DNA of 44,990 nucleotides. Origin: Gemmatimonadota bacterium (GTDB lineage Bacteria > Latescibacterota > UBA2968 > UBA8231). Positions 8,309-17,900 of this stretch are shown here, piece by piece (position 1 is the first letter of the stretch; the number at the start of each line of letters is the position of its first letter). The notes beneath the pieces are model-generated. The model worked only from the letters and a program-made list of their open reading frames with translations. It searched no databases and had not been told where the DNA came from. The DNA lies in contig JABHDC010000060.1 in NCBI GenBank assembly GCA_018673255.1, positions 1 through 44,990 on the forward strand, in the 5' to 3' direction. A program made the translations under genes and the position numbers.

Positions 8309-9457
8309 TCAGGAACCGAAGTGATGGCGAACCGCCTCGATCACCTGATCAACGCGATCGTCTTCAAGTTCCGGGAAGATCGGCAACGACAGAATCTCAC
8401 GGCAGGCCTTCTCCGTCACGGGCAGATCACCAACAGCTGCGCCACAGTCGGCAAAAGCCGGTGTCGAATGCAGCGGATGTGGATACTGAATCGCCGTAGA
8501 GACGCCCTTCTCCTTCAGTGATGCTGCAAGCCCCTCGCGGTCGTCTGTGCGCACCACATACAGGTGATAGACGGGCACCGCCCAATCGGCCGATGTCGGC
8601 AAACGCAGGCCATCGATTCCGGACAGACCCGCCGCATACCGAGCAGCGATCTCCCGACGACGCGCATTCCACGTATCGAGGTGGCCCAGCTTCACGCCGA
8701 GAACGGCCCCCTGCAGGCCGTCCATCCGGTGATTGTAGCCAATCTCGCCATAGGTAAACTTCGCTCCACCGGCGACCTGACCGTGATTACGCAATGTGCG
8801 AATCCGGGCCACCATCGCTTCATCCGAAGTGGTCACGCCACCCGCATCACCGTAGGCGCCAAGATTCTTGCCGGGATAGAAGCTGAAACAACCTGCCTGC
8901 CCGATGGATCCGACGACGCGGTCCTTGTATCTGGCCCCCTGCGCCTGCGCGGCATCCTCGATCACGACGGCGCCACACCCCTTGGCCAGAGACAGCAGCG
9001 GATCCATATCGGCGGGATGCCCGTAGATATGCACCGGCAGGATGGCCCGCGTGCGATCCGTGATGCGATCAGCGACACTGGCCGGATCCAGGTTCATGTG
9101 GTCGTCTTCCACATCGGCGAATACAATCTTGCCACCCACGTGGGCGATCGCTTCGGCCGTGGCGCCAAAGGTGTGGGGCGTAGTGATCACCTCGTCGCCC
9201 GGCTGCAGATCCAGACAACGCAGGGCCAGAACGAGGGCGTCGGTGCCATTGCTGACGCCGATGCAGTGATCGGCACCGCAGTAAGCCGCGTAAGCATCTT
9301 CGAAGGCGGAGACGGCCGGGCCGAGGATGAAAGACGTCGTCTGGATGGTCTGTGCCATCACCGCTTCGAGTTCGCCAGCAATCGAGGCATGCTGCATTGA
9401 TAGATCATTCATCGGCACCGGGACGACCGGTGCATTGACGTTGGATGGTGTGCTCAA
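8309..9457 (-). CDS. DegT/DnrJ/EryC1-family sugar aminotransferase
   Basis: The protein has 382 residues from a TTG at 9457, preceded by AGGAG six bases upstream; a later in-frame ATG at 9412 is the alternative. It carries 'VSNGTDALVLAL' (phosphate cup), 'EDAAQAQGA' (167-175, Asp to pyridine nitrogen) and 'FSFYPGKNLGAYGDAGG' with the PLP lysine at 197. These are full matches to the PLP-dependent sugar aminotransferases that convert a 3- or 4-keto NDP-sugar to the amino sugar. It lies 24 bases after the PIG-L deacetylase gene. Two adjacent but clearly diverged DegT genes suggest that the glycan contains at least one unusual amino sugar. Confidence 0.93.
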   Translation of the reverse strand: MSTPSNVNAPVVPVPMNDLSMQHASIAGELEAVMAQTIQTTSFILGPAVSAFEDAYAAYCGADHCIGVSNGTDALVLALRCLDLQPGDEVITTPHTFGATAEAIAHVGGKIVFADVEDDHMNLDPASVADRITDRTRAILPVHIYGHPADMDPLLSLAKGCGAVVIEDAAQAQGARYKDRVVGSIGQAGCFSFYPGKNLGAYGDAGGVTTSDEAMVARIRTLRNHGQVAGGAKFTYGEIGYNHRMDGLQGAVLGVKLGHLDTWNARRREIAARYAAGLSGIDGLRLPTSADWAVPVYHLYVVRTDDREGLAASLKEKGVSTAIQYPHPLHSTPAFADCGAAVGDLPVTEKACREILSLPIFPELEDDRVDQVIEAVRHHFGS

Positions 9458-9481
9458 TGGAAGCTCCTGCCCCGTGAGGGT

Positions 9482-10090
9482 CTACATGAAATAGCGGAGG
9501 GGGACGAAACCTTCGGCATGGGTGACACGTCCCTGGATTCCGCGGAAGTGTGCAGCCGACCGGGCGATGTCGACGATGTTCAGTTGTTCGATATTGGTGC
9601 GGCTGATCTGAGAGGCATGGGCCTCGAGGGCGCCGAGTTTCTGGTCGATCACAGCACCGATATCGACAAAAACGCTCGGGTCGAAGTGCTGTGAAGAGAG
9701 TCCCTCGAAAAACAGCAGATTGCGGACCGTTCGCGCCGCCGGCACCACGGCACGGGCGATCTGTCGATGATCCTGGTGCGTATCCTCACCGAAGTGGGTA
9801 TACACGGAATCCGGATTCACCTGGCCGATGACCGATTCGATCGCCGTGATCGACTCCTGATGGCACTCGAACTTCGTATCCGGGTATCCGCCAAAGAAGA
9901 CATCGCGAGCCCCAACCACTTTGGCCGCCGCCAGCTGCTCTTGTCGGCGTGTCTCAGGATCTCCACCCTGTGCACCGTCGGTGACGATCATGATGTAGAC
10001 CTCATCCCCCCGCTGCGCGTGGTGGATCAGGGCTCCAGCGCAGCCGTATTCGACATCGTCGGGATGGGCACCGATCGCGAGGATCTTCAT
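9482..10090 (-). CDS. PIG-L/LmbE-family N-deacetylase
   Basis: The protein has 202 residues. The N-terminal 'GAHPDDVEYGC' (7-17) is the AHPDD(V)E zinc motif of the PIG-L family, and 'EDTHQDH' (102-108) supplies the second histidine ligand, so the zinc site looks intact. Family members remove N-acetyl groups from GlcNAc-containing lipids or glycosides, or from small metabolites. In this locus a deacetylase acting on an N-acetylated sugar intermediate, before or after the DegT aminotransferases, is the natural inference. It sits 28 bases after the WbqC-like gene and is probably in the same transcript. Confidence 0.92.
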   Translation of the reverse strand: MKILAIGAHPDDVEYGCAGALIHHAQRGDEVYIMIVTDGAQGGDPETRRQEQLAAAKVVGARDVFFGGYPDTKFECHQESITAIESVIGQVNPDSVYTHFGEDTHQDHRQIARAVVPAARTVRNLLFFEGLSSQHFDPSVFVDIGAVIDQKLGALEAHASQISRTNIEQLNIVDIARSAAHFRGIQGRVTHAEGFVPLRYFM

Positions 10091-10118
10091 GGATTTTCTG
10101 TCTCGTCTCCGGGAGTGA

Positions 10119-10814
10119 CTACGTCAATATCGGACGCCGACCACGGCGCACGATATCGGCGCTCGCATGGCCGTGATTGAGGACCAGATCGAGGCAGGAG
10201 AGGTGGGAGATAAACCCGCCGAACAACTGTTCATACTCGGGGTGTTCATAGGAGTGAAAGATAACATCGATCCCCTGAGCGGTAAATCGCGAAACGTCCA
10301 GATACTTCTCGCCATCCGGTCCTGACAGATAGGTCGTGGCCTCGTGTTGGAGACACAGATCAATCAGACGTTGCGTTGGATCATCGCTCGACTGTGACTG
10401 TGATGCCAGGCTCATCGGTGTCTGAATGCCCAGCCGCGACTTGATCCACTCGATGCTGGCCACATTGATGTCGACCAGGCGGGTGTATTGTTCGCCCAAC
10501 AGGGCCTCGATGGAATCGGCATTCTCCTCCCATGCCCCAGCGGGCGTGTAGTTGGTGATCAATGCCTGCCATAGCTTGTTGCGCCAGTTCACTGCCCCAC
10601 TGGTAGCGACCTCGTCGATGCGCGCCGGAAACTGATAACTCACGGGAACCGTCAACCACTGTGCCCCCTGAGACGTTTTGATCCGATTCCGGTTCTGCCA
10701 CTCGTTCTTCTTGAATTGCACATTGTCGAGCAGAACGAAATGATCGGCTTGGTCCATCTTGTCGAAGTATCCCAGCCACGGCATGAACTGGGGTTGATGG
10801 ATCGTGACAATCAT
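10119..10814 (-). CDS. WbqC-like family protein
   Basis: The protein has 231 residues and begins 'MIVTIHQPQFMPWLGYFDKM', the hallmark start of the WbqC family. It continues with 'LLDNVQFKKNEWQNRNRIK', 'WLTVPV' and the later 'YLSGPDGEKYLD'. WbqC-like proteins recur in O-antigen and other polysaccharide clusters; their activity is not firmly established and a role in amino-sugar modification has been proposed. Its ATG follows the TAG of the PHP gene with no spacing. It lies immediately upstream of the PIG-L deacetylase, a pairing that fits amino-sugar tailoring. Confidence 0.92.
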   Translation of the reverse strand: MIVTIHQPQFMPWLGYFDKMDQADHFVLLDNVQFKKNEWQNRNRIKTSQGAQWLTVPVSYQFPARIDEVATSGAVNWRNKLWQALITNYTPAGAWEENADSIEALLGEQYTRLVDINVASIEWIKSRLGIQTPMSLASQSQSSDDPTQRLIDLCLQHEATTYLSGPDGEKYLDVSRFTAQGIDVIFHSYEHPEYEQLFGGFISHLSCLDLVLNHGHASADIVRRGRRPILT

Positions 10815-12308
10815 CTACCGTTCCGCAGCGTGAGAGACGAAGATGGGATTGGAGGTCAGCATCGAGGTCCGCGTTCGGGCCATGAGTCGATAGTAGCGCT
10901 GTTGACCATCGGCTACTGCATCCACATGGCTCAACTGCAACGGTGTTTCGCCCTCAATGTGGGCCACGACCTGCGCCCCTGATGCATCACCGGCAATCAG
11001 CCGCAATTCCACCACCTCGCCAGTCCCATTCACCTTGTCCAGATCGGCACGAATGCGGAAATCGCCAGTGGTGATCAGTCTCTCTCCTGAGCTGGCACTG
11101 GTGCGCGCCGTGGAGCCCACGAAATTCTGCAACCGCAGTCGTTCATCTCCCCCACGTACGGCGTAGGAATTTCCCTGTCGAAGTGCCTCCAACACGTGCC
11201 CTCGTGTACGGCTCCTAGACCAGATCACGGTCAGGATGTCGTGCAGACGATTTCCTTTGACATCCTCGTGATAATCGATCTCACCCGATCCCCATACAGG
11301 CCGGCCCCGATCTCCGCGAAGGTAGTCACCCAATACGCGGTCCCATTCGTGGCCGGGCTCTGTGGCGGTGATGTGATCCGCATACAATGCGGCGAAACCC
11401 GTGTAGTTCCGGGTGTCGACCAGATCCCGCGCATGGGCAGCTGTCTGGCTCATTACTTCTACCGCCCCGCCCAGGTAACGGGCAGGCTCAATCGTAGAAG
11501 CCCCTTCGGGGTGGGCCCAGTAGCTGAGCCCCCCTGCCTCCTCTACGGCATCCACGTAAGACTGATAAGCTTCGGTCTCAAGCGTCGGATTGTAGGGGGT
11601 CACATGCTGCAGACGCAGACCGCTCAGGGCGCTGTCGGCAAGAAACAGCGTACAGATGACGACGACGGGCCACCGAATCCATCGACGCCGCGGCCCCATC
11701 ATGGCCGCCCAGACGAGGCCGGCCACAGGCCACAACAGCAGCCAGTGACGCTGGGCCTGCCAGTTGCCTTCGCCCCCTAGTATGGGCAGTTGCGAATAAC
11801 TGCGTTCGTCATCCAGCCCGATGGCGAGCAGGTGCTTGTTCCAGCCACGGACCGTGAGACGCCTCTGCGTCGGATCAACATCCCAGTGGTAGTAGGGCGC
11901 TGACTCCACACCATCGATGACGACGATGTCCTCATGGGACGCATCGAGGCGACGAATCTGAGCCAGATAGTCTCCCAACGTGCCCTCGCCCAACAGTGAT
12001 CGGTGTGATCTCCCAAGACTCATCAGCTGACGCCATGGGGGCAGACCGTAGGTCACTTCGAGCAGATCGTCGTCGGTGATGACGACGACATCCAGTCCCA
12101 GATCGCGAGCATCCTCCACGACCCGTTCCAGGGCGTCACTGCCCGTACTGTATTGTGTGTGGATGTGTATGGCAGCATCCAGGGCAACCCGCCCGTCGTC
12201 TGCTGTGGCGTCGAAGGCATCGGCGGCGGCCGAGCCGGCACTCGCGCATAGCGCGGCCATGCCGAGTACGACCTGCCATCTCCTCCATCTCGCCATGCGC
12301 CGATTCAC
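10815..12308 (-). CDS. PHP-domain phosphoesterase-like protein with signal peptide and internal membrane hairpin
   Basis: The protein has 497 residues from a GTG that overlaps the previous stop (GTGA); an ATG four codons in (12296) is possible. Residues 1-29 look like a signal peptide. The metal-site pieces of a PHP domain are visible: 'IHIHTQYS' (47-54), 'TDDDLLE' (78-84), 'DGVES' (132-136), 'HLLAIG' (159-164) and 'YWAHPEG' (263-269). Unusually, two hydrophobic segments (~188-204 and ~212-229) joined by a basic loop are inserted between the HLLAIG and YWAHPEG blocks. The C-terminal ~100 residues are beta-rich. PHP enzymes hydrolyse phosphoesters with a trinuclear metal site. A membrane-anchored periplasmic hydrolase acting in glycan assembly is my inference. 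Confidence 0.82.
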   Translation of the reverse strand: MNRRMARWRRWQVVLGMAALCASAGSAAADAFDATADDGRVALDAAIHIHTQYSTGSDALERVVEDARDLGLDVVVITDDDLLEVTYGLPPWRQLMSLGRSHRSLLGEGTLGDYLAQIRRLDASHEDIVVIDGVESAPYYHWDVDPTQRRLTVRGWNKHLLAIGLDDERSYSQLPILGGEGNWQAQRHWLLLWPVAGLVWAAMMGPRRRWIRWPVVVICTLFLADSALSGLRLQHVTPYNPTLETEAYQSYVDAVEEAGGLSYWAHPEGASTIEPARYLGGAVEVMSQTAAHARDLVDTRNYTGFAALYADHITATEPGHEWDRVLGDYLRGDRGRPVWGSGEIDYHEDVKGNRLHDILTVIWSRSRTRGHVLEALRQGNSYAVRGGDERLRLQNFVGSTARTSASSGERLITTGDFRIRADLDKVNGTGEVVELRLIAGDASGAQVVAHIEGETPLQLSHVDAVADGQQRYYRLMARTRTSMLTSNPIFVSHAAER

Positions 12309-13486
12309 AATTCTACCGTGTCCCCTTCGGCGAGAAGCTCGCGATACATGGCCTCGATCCTCTTCATCATGGAGTCGACTCCAAAGTCACAGGACCGTTG
12401 CCTGGCCTCTTCGACCAATCGCGAACTGAGTCCCGGTTCGTCCTGCAGACGTCGCAACGCCTGCGCCAGCCTCTCAGGAGACCGGGCCGGCACCAGCAGA
12501 CCGTGGACATCATCTGTGATCAATTGTGGCACCCCCCCCACTGCCGTGGCGACGATGGGCCGCTGCAGATACATCGCCTCGACCAGCGCCTTACCCATCC
12601 CCTCATTCAACGAGGAAAATGCAAACAGATCGATCGATCGAAGCATATCACCCGTGTCACTGCGCCAGCCGGAGAAGACAACACGCTCGGCGATCCCCAA
12701 CTGCGCGGCCAGGGCCCGCAGCGCCTCTTCTTCTTCACCATCACCGACCATCAGCAACCAGACCGAAGCATCCAGCTGCGCCACGGCGCGCAGGAGATCA
12801 GACTGCCCCTTGATGGCGGTCAGACGACCAACCGTGCCAACGAGACAGACATCCTCGGGAATCTGCAGTGCCTGCCGAACCTGTGCCCGAGTGTGATTGC
12901 TCTGATCCAGAGCCTGTAGATCCACGCCCGAATGAATGACGATGAACTGTGTTGCGGGCGCCACGGCGAAGTCGAGATGGTCACTCAGGTCTGCGTCGGT
13001 GAGAGCGACGATGCGATCGCACCAGTGGGCGGCCCACCGCTCCAATTGAACAAACACATGGGTCACCAACGACGAGTAGTAGCCATAGAACACATGCCCA
13101 TGAGGCGTGTGCACGACACGGCGCACACGGGCCAACCGAGCCGCCAGGCGGCCGAGGATTCCGGCCTTCGACGTGTGCGTGTGCACCAGGTCGAAACCTC
13201 GACTCAGGCGCCACAGGCTGATCAGCGCACTCAGATCGTGCCAGGGACTGGGCGAGCGGATCAGGTGGGGAATATCGACGACACGGACCCCCCGCTTGCG
13301 CGCCAGATCCAGGGTCGGTGACATGGGGCCCCGGCTTGGTCCGCAAGCGAGAGTGACCTCATACACATCAGGATCCAGATGAGCCACGGTGAGAAGTGTA
13401 TTCTCCGCTGATCCACCGCGATCCAGACGAGTAATCACGTGCAGGACACGATGGCGTTGGGGCGTGCCAGAGGCGCGCTCAGGCAT
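12305..13486 (-). CDS. Glycosyltransferase family 4 (GT-B fold)
   Basis: The protein has 393 residues from the ATG at 13486, which has GAGG six bases upstream and overlaps the previous stop by eight bases; a GTG at 13498 is also in frame. It shows 'HVITRLDRGGSAENTL' at the N-terminus, 'HTHTSKAGILGRLAAR', 'GTVGRLTAIKGQSDLLRA' at the start of the donor domain, and 'FSSLNEGMGKALVEAMYLQR' containing the E-x7-E motif. This pattern is close to GT4 enzymes that extend undecaprenyl-PP-linked glycans. It is tightly coupled to the O-antigen ligase/polymerase gene upstream and the PHP gene downstream. Confidence 0.94.
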   Translation of the reverse strand: MPERASGTPQRHRVLHVITRLDRGGSAENTLLTVAHLDPDVYEVTLACGPSRGPMSPTLDLARKRGVRVVDIPHLIRSPSPWHDLSALISLWRLSRGFDLVHTHTSKAGILGRLAARLARVRRVVHTPHGHVFYGYYSSLVTHVFVQLERWAAHWCDRIVALTDADLSDHLDFAVAPATQFIVIHSGVDLQALDQSNHTRAQVRQALQIPEDVCLVGTVGRLTAIKGQSDLLRAVAQLDASVWLLMVGDGEEEEALRALAAQLGIAERVVFSGWRSDTGDMLRSIDLFAFSSLNEGMGKALVEAMYLQRPIVATAVGGVPQLITDDVHGLLVPARSPERLAQALRRLQDEPGLSSRLVEEARQRSCDFGVDSMMKRIEAMYRELLAEGDTVEL

Positions 13487-14885
13487 CAGGCGCCTCACGA
13501 ACCCGCTCTTCGTCGAGTCTGGCGGCGCTGACGACGAGACCTGCCGTCAGCCAAAATGGCTCCATGATGCGCACGATAATGAACGTGTTGGCACCCACGG
13601 CATGGACGAGCAATCCAGTCAGTCCAGCGATCAACCCCATCGACAAGCCGCGATACAGGGGATCTACCGTGGATCGGTACAGATGAAACCCCTGACGATA
13701 CAGGGCCAATATGAGCCAACCGAAGGTGAACACGCCGATCATACCCGTCTCGGCCAGTGTTCGTGGATATTGAGCATCCAGGAAGGTGTAGCCCGTCACG
13801 CCGTATCCCCAGATCGGGCTGGCTGCCACGTCGGTGATCGCCTCCTGCCAACTCTGGATCCTGGCTGAGGTCGAGCTGTCGAGTGTGACATCGCCAATCT
13901 TCGCCTGGTAGTGTGAGGTCGCTCCCTGATTGAACGTGTAGGTGATCCGGTCCTTCACCGTCTGGGGCATGGCGGCCACGCCGAAGGCCGTGATGAGAAA
14001 CATGGCGGCGATCATGGGAAACTTGTTGCCGCGCTTCAGGCCGGTCAGCGCGAGATAGACGAATGGCAGCCCCAGATACGATCCACGTGACAGTGTCATC
14101 AGGAATGGCACGATGGCAAACACGAGCAGAACCGTCAGATATCCCCGCACACGACGCTCCTGAATCGTCAACAGCAGTCCCCCGGCGACGGCCCCAGTGA
14201 ACAGGAGATAGCCCCCGAGGGTGTTCGGTTCACCGTGGTCTCCTTCGAAGGGAGCAGACACACGCCCCCCAAGCGGCACCTGGGCCATAGCGACGACACT
14301 GACGATGAACATGGTGACAAGCATGGCGATCGTGAAACGGCGAACCTGATCACGGTCGTGGATGTTGTTGGCCATGATGAAGTAGATGACGAAATACTCG
14401 ACATACTTGAGGACGAAGAAGATCCCCGTCATCCCGTTGACGTAGCCGAAGATCAGACCCATACCTGTGGCTAGCAGACAGGCGAAGGTATACCAGGCGA
14501 TCGGTCGGTTGAGTGCCGTCGCGCGAACCAGACCCAGCTCTTTGTGCACGGCCATGCGTGTCAGCCAGGCAAAACACATCACGACCAGGAGGAGATCCTC
14601 CGTGCGAATCGTGACGCCACGCCCGCCCGTCGTCGAACTGGGTCCAGCCAGCGCCCCCATCCCGAATTCCGGTGACAGGAGCATGGAGAAGATGAGTACG
14701 TAGAGACTCGCCTCAGTAGAGACGAAGCAGATGATGAAGATGGAGATGCCGAGGGCGACGGCCCCGCCGACCAATGCCGGTGCCAGTCCCAGTACCGCTG
14801 CCAGGGCCACGCAGATGCAGGTGATCACCACCAGCATCGGCACAGTGGAACCGCCGGCGGATGGTGGTTGGAAGGAAGAAGTCAA
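13479..14885 (-). CDS. O-antigen ligase/polymerase family membrane protein (Wzy/WaaL-like)
   Basis: The protein has 468 residues with about ten or more predicted membrane helices. In the second half a large periplasmic loop (~300-375) precedes 'GYGVTGYTFLDAQYPRTLAETGMIG'-like sequence, the pattern of Wzy_C/O-antigen ligase proteins, where a conserved Arg and His act on undecaprenyl-PP glycans. The start is a TTG at 14885 with GAGGGG about four bases upstream; an ATG at 14837 is the alternative. It would polymerise repeat units or ligate the finished glycan. Sequence alone does not decide which, but the adjacent Wzz-type chain-length regulator favours polymerisation. Confidence 0.85.
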   Translation of the reverse strand: MTSSFQPPSAGGSTVPMLVVITCICVALAAVLGLAPALVGGAVALGISIFIICFVSTEASLYVLIFSMLLSPEFGMGALAGPSSTTGGRGVTIRTEDLLLVVMCFAWLTRMAVHKELGLVRATALNRPIAWYTFACLLATGMGLIFGYVNGMTGIFFVLKYVEYFVIYFIMANNIHDRDQVRRFTIAMLVTMFIVSVVAMAQVPLGGRVSAPFEGDHGEPNTLGGYLLFTGAVAGGLLLTIQERRVRGYLTVLLVFAIVPFLMTLSRGSYLGLPFVYLALTGLKRGNKFPMIAAMFLITAFGVAAMPQTVKDRITYTFNQGATSHYQAKIGDVTLDSSTSARIQSWQEAITDVAASPIWGYGVTGYTFLDAQYPRTLAETGMIGVFTFGWLILALYRQGFHLYRSTVDPLYRGLSMGLIAGLTGLLVHAVGANTFIIVRIMEPFWLTAGLVVSAARLDEERVREAPDA

Positions 14886-14953
14886 ACTACCCCTCGCGGC
14901 GAGTCAGGGGGAATCGGTATTGGCCTGCCCGCAAGATCCCAGATCGATGTGTC

Positions 14954-14998
14954 TCAGATCGCTGGATGCCAGACCGCGGGATGTCAGACCGCTGGATT
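14954..14998. repeat. Three imperfect 15-bp tandem repeats between two polysaccharide genes
   Basis: Copies are TCAGATCGCTGGATG (14954-14968), CCAGACCGCGGGATG (14969-14983) and TCAGACCGCTGGATT (14984-14998), differing at one to four positions. The block ends inside the TAA stop of the Wzz/BY-kinase gene and lies in the 111-base gap before the O-antigen polymerase start. The unit is a multiple of three, so the repeats may be a decayed in-frame C-terminal extension or a 3' regulatory element. Confidence 0.75.
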
Positions 14999-17900
14999 AC
15001 CGCGGCCATACATCCGGATCTGCCACGAATCGCTCGGCCTCAGCAACGGTAGCGAAAGCACCGGCAAGAAGAGGTGCATCGGTCGTGTAATCGGTGGGCC
15101 GCACACCATCGCCCCGAACCGCATAGGGCAACCGCAGGACGGTGAATTCCTCGATCAGAGATCGACTACGCAGATCCTGCGCATAACCGAAGGCACTGTC
15201 CCAATCGGAGAAACGCCCGACCAGCAGACGCAGGTATCTTTCACCCTTGACATGGACAGGACTGACGAAGGCCGGCTCGCCCTCCGAGACAAGTGCTTGA
15301 AGACTCCGATCGGCCCAGACCGAACCTGGCGGATAAGCCGCCACGCGTATGACGAACGCATCTGTCGCCTCAACAACCTCGAACAGTGGCGCATCGGCCA
15401 GGGGCGTGGCGATCGGTGGCGCGCCATTCTGGCGGACCTCGTCACTGGCAGGCGAAATGGCCACGGTCGGATTCAGATCCGCCTGCGTCGGGACAGGTTG
15501 TGCCACGCGTGGCATCCGCCGAGCGATCGATTCATCCCGAAGGGCGGTCGCCGGTAGCATCACATCGACAGACGGTGAGTCCGGCGTGTCGCCGGATGGC
15601 ATCAGATTCGTCAGGATGCCACTCTGCCAGGACAGTCCCACGGCGGCCACGGCCAGTGCCAGATATCCCACCAGACGGCGCCACAGCCTGCTGCCGTCCT
15701 CCTCTTCGAAGTCGATGTCGGAGTACGCCTGGGAAGGCTCTTCGAGGTGGTCCTCCTCCGGGTCCTCGACATCTTCGCCCAGCGCCTCGATCGCTGGCGC
15801 ACGCAGTTCCTCCTGGTCGTCGCCGAGTCCAAGCTTCTTACGCCAGCGGCGATTCAAGTCCTTGTATTTCTGCTCGAATGTCCGCTCTGGCGCCGCCACA
15901 TCCGAGCCGTAGGCGTAGTAGGCATTGTAGCCGAGATCCTGATACTCGGAGCTCAGATCCGCTCGAATCCCATTGATCACAACGCCCAACAGCTCAACAC
16001 CCACACCAAGCAAGAGCGACGTGGAACGCTTCAGCGACGTGCGGGCTACGTCGCCGGCCTTGTACACCATCAACGCCCCGTCCACCTTCTTGCCGAGAAT
16101 GGCGGCGTCCGTCACGTGCAGGACAGGTGGTGTGTCGATGAGGACAACATCGTATTCGTCGCGCAATTCCTGCAGGAACTCATCCATCCGCCTGGAATTG
16201 AGCAGCTCTGCCGGATTCGGCGGAATGGCACCACTGGTGATGATGTTAAGATTGCTGATGCCCTGGGTCTGCAGGACATCTTCCATGCCCATGCCGCCCG
16301 TGACGATATCGGTCACCGTGCGCACAACATCCTGCCACTTGTAGTTGCCGACGATGACCTCCGTCACCCCTGGCTCCTTATCGAGTCCGAAGAGTCGTGC
16401 CGTCGATGGTTTGCGCAGATCGCAATCGACCAGGACCGTTCGCTTGCCCAACTGGGCCATCGTCATGGCGAGGTTGGCGATCGTCGTCGACTTCCCTTCG
16501 TGATGCATGGAACTGGTGATCATCATGCATCGCACACCTTTTTCCACACTGACGAATTCGATATTCGTGCGCAGGGTGCGGTAGGTCTCGGCCAGCGTCG
16601 ACATGGGATCGAAATAGGCTACCAACTGGGCTTTGCGCTGCACCGTTCGATCATCTGATACATCCACGCCACGGCGTGCCAATGACGCGCGCACATCGTC
16701 CACATTGATGTAGGGAACGATCCCGACGACTTGAGTGCCAGTGTATTCCTGAACATCCTCAATGGTGCCGATCGACGTATCGAGCGTTTCGGCCACCACC
16801 GCGAATACGACACCGAGTACGAGTCCGAGCAGGACGCCCATCACGGCGCGGCGCAATGGATGGTGAGGATTGATCGGCACCGATGGGGTCAGAGCCCACT
16901 CCAGGACGCTCACCTCTTCGACTTTGTCGGCCTCGCGGATCAGCGCCTCCTGGTAGGACTCCTCCAGGACCGTGACAACTTCCTGACGCATCGCCACTTC
17001 GCGCAGCAGTCGACTCAGTTCCAGTCCTCTGGAGGGCAACAGATTGTATTGCTCCCGCAGTTCCAGCAGGCGCGCTTCCTCGCTGTTCAGGTCCAGGCGC
17101 ATCGCCTCACGCCGGTGACGCAATTCGCCACTCAGGTCCCGCGTGATCTGATCGATCTTCACCTGTACGCGTCGCACATTTGGGTGGTCGGCTGTCAGCT
17201 GAACGAGCAGGGCTTCACGCTGTTGGCGCTGTACGTTGAGATTCCGGCTCAGGGTCATGAAGGTCTCGCCGACACGACGCACCGAATTGCCCTGCATAGT
17301 ACGCTCGGACAGGCCGCCGGAGGACTCCATCTCTGAGACCATCGTGGTGATGGCATTGAGATCCTGCCGCAGTCTCTGGACTTCTCGCTCGGAGGTGGTA
17401 ATCCCCTGCAGATTGACACTCGCCTGGCTTTCGAGCGAGATCAGTTCGCTGTCTTCGCGATAGGAACGGACCGCCTCTTCCGCTTGTGCCAGCACGGTAC
17501 GAGCATTGGCCCGCTGCCGTTCGACGAATTCACGGTGGCGGACAGCCTGTATGTTCTTCAGTTCATGATTGTAGTCGCGATAGACACGGCACAACGTGTT
17601 GGCCATGTCCCGGGCGCGCTCCGGAGCCGGGTGCTTCGCCGACACCGTGATGATGTTGGTGAAGCCCTCCTGGGAGGTGGTAATGATACGCTGCAGGTCC
17701 TGCAGGACCTGGGCCGAATCCGCCCCCGTCTTCGTCCAGTCCATCAGGTTCAGTTCCGTCCCCGTGCGACGCAACACCGGCTGACTGGTAATGATGGTCT
17801 GCTGTGTTTCGATCTGATCGCCCGAATTGTAGGCGATCGTCTGCAGGTAGAGGCCGGTCAGATTCTGGTGGAAATTGATCTGAACCTTCGCCGTCGCCTG

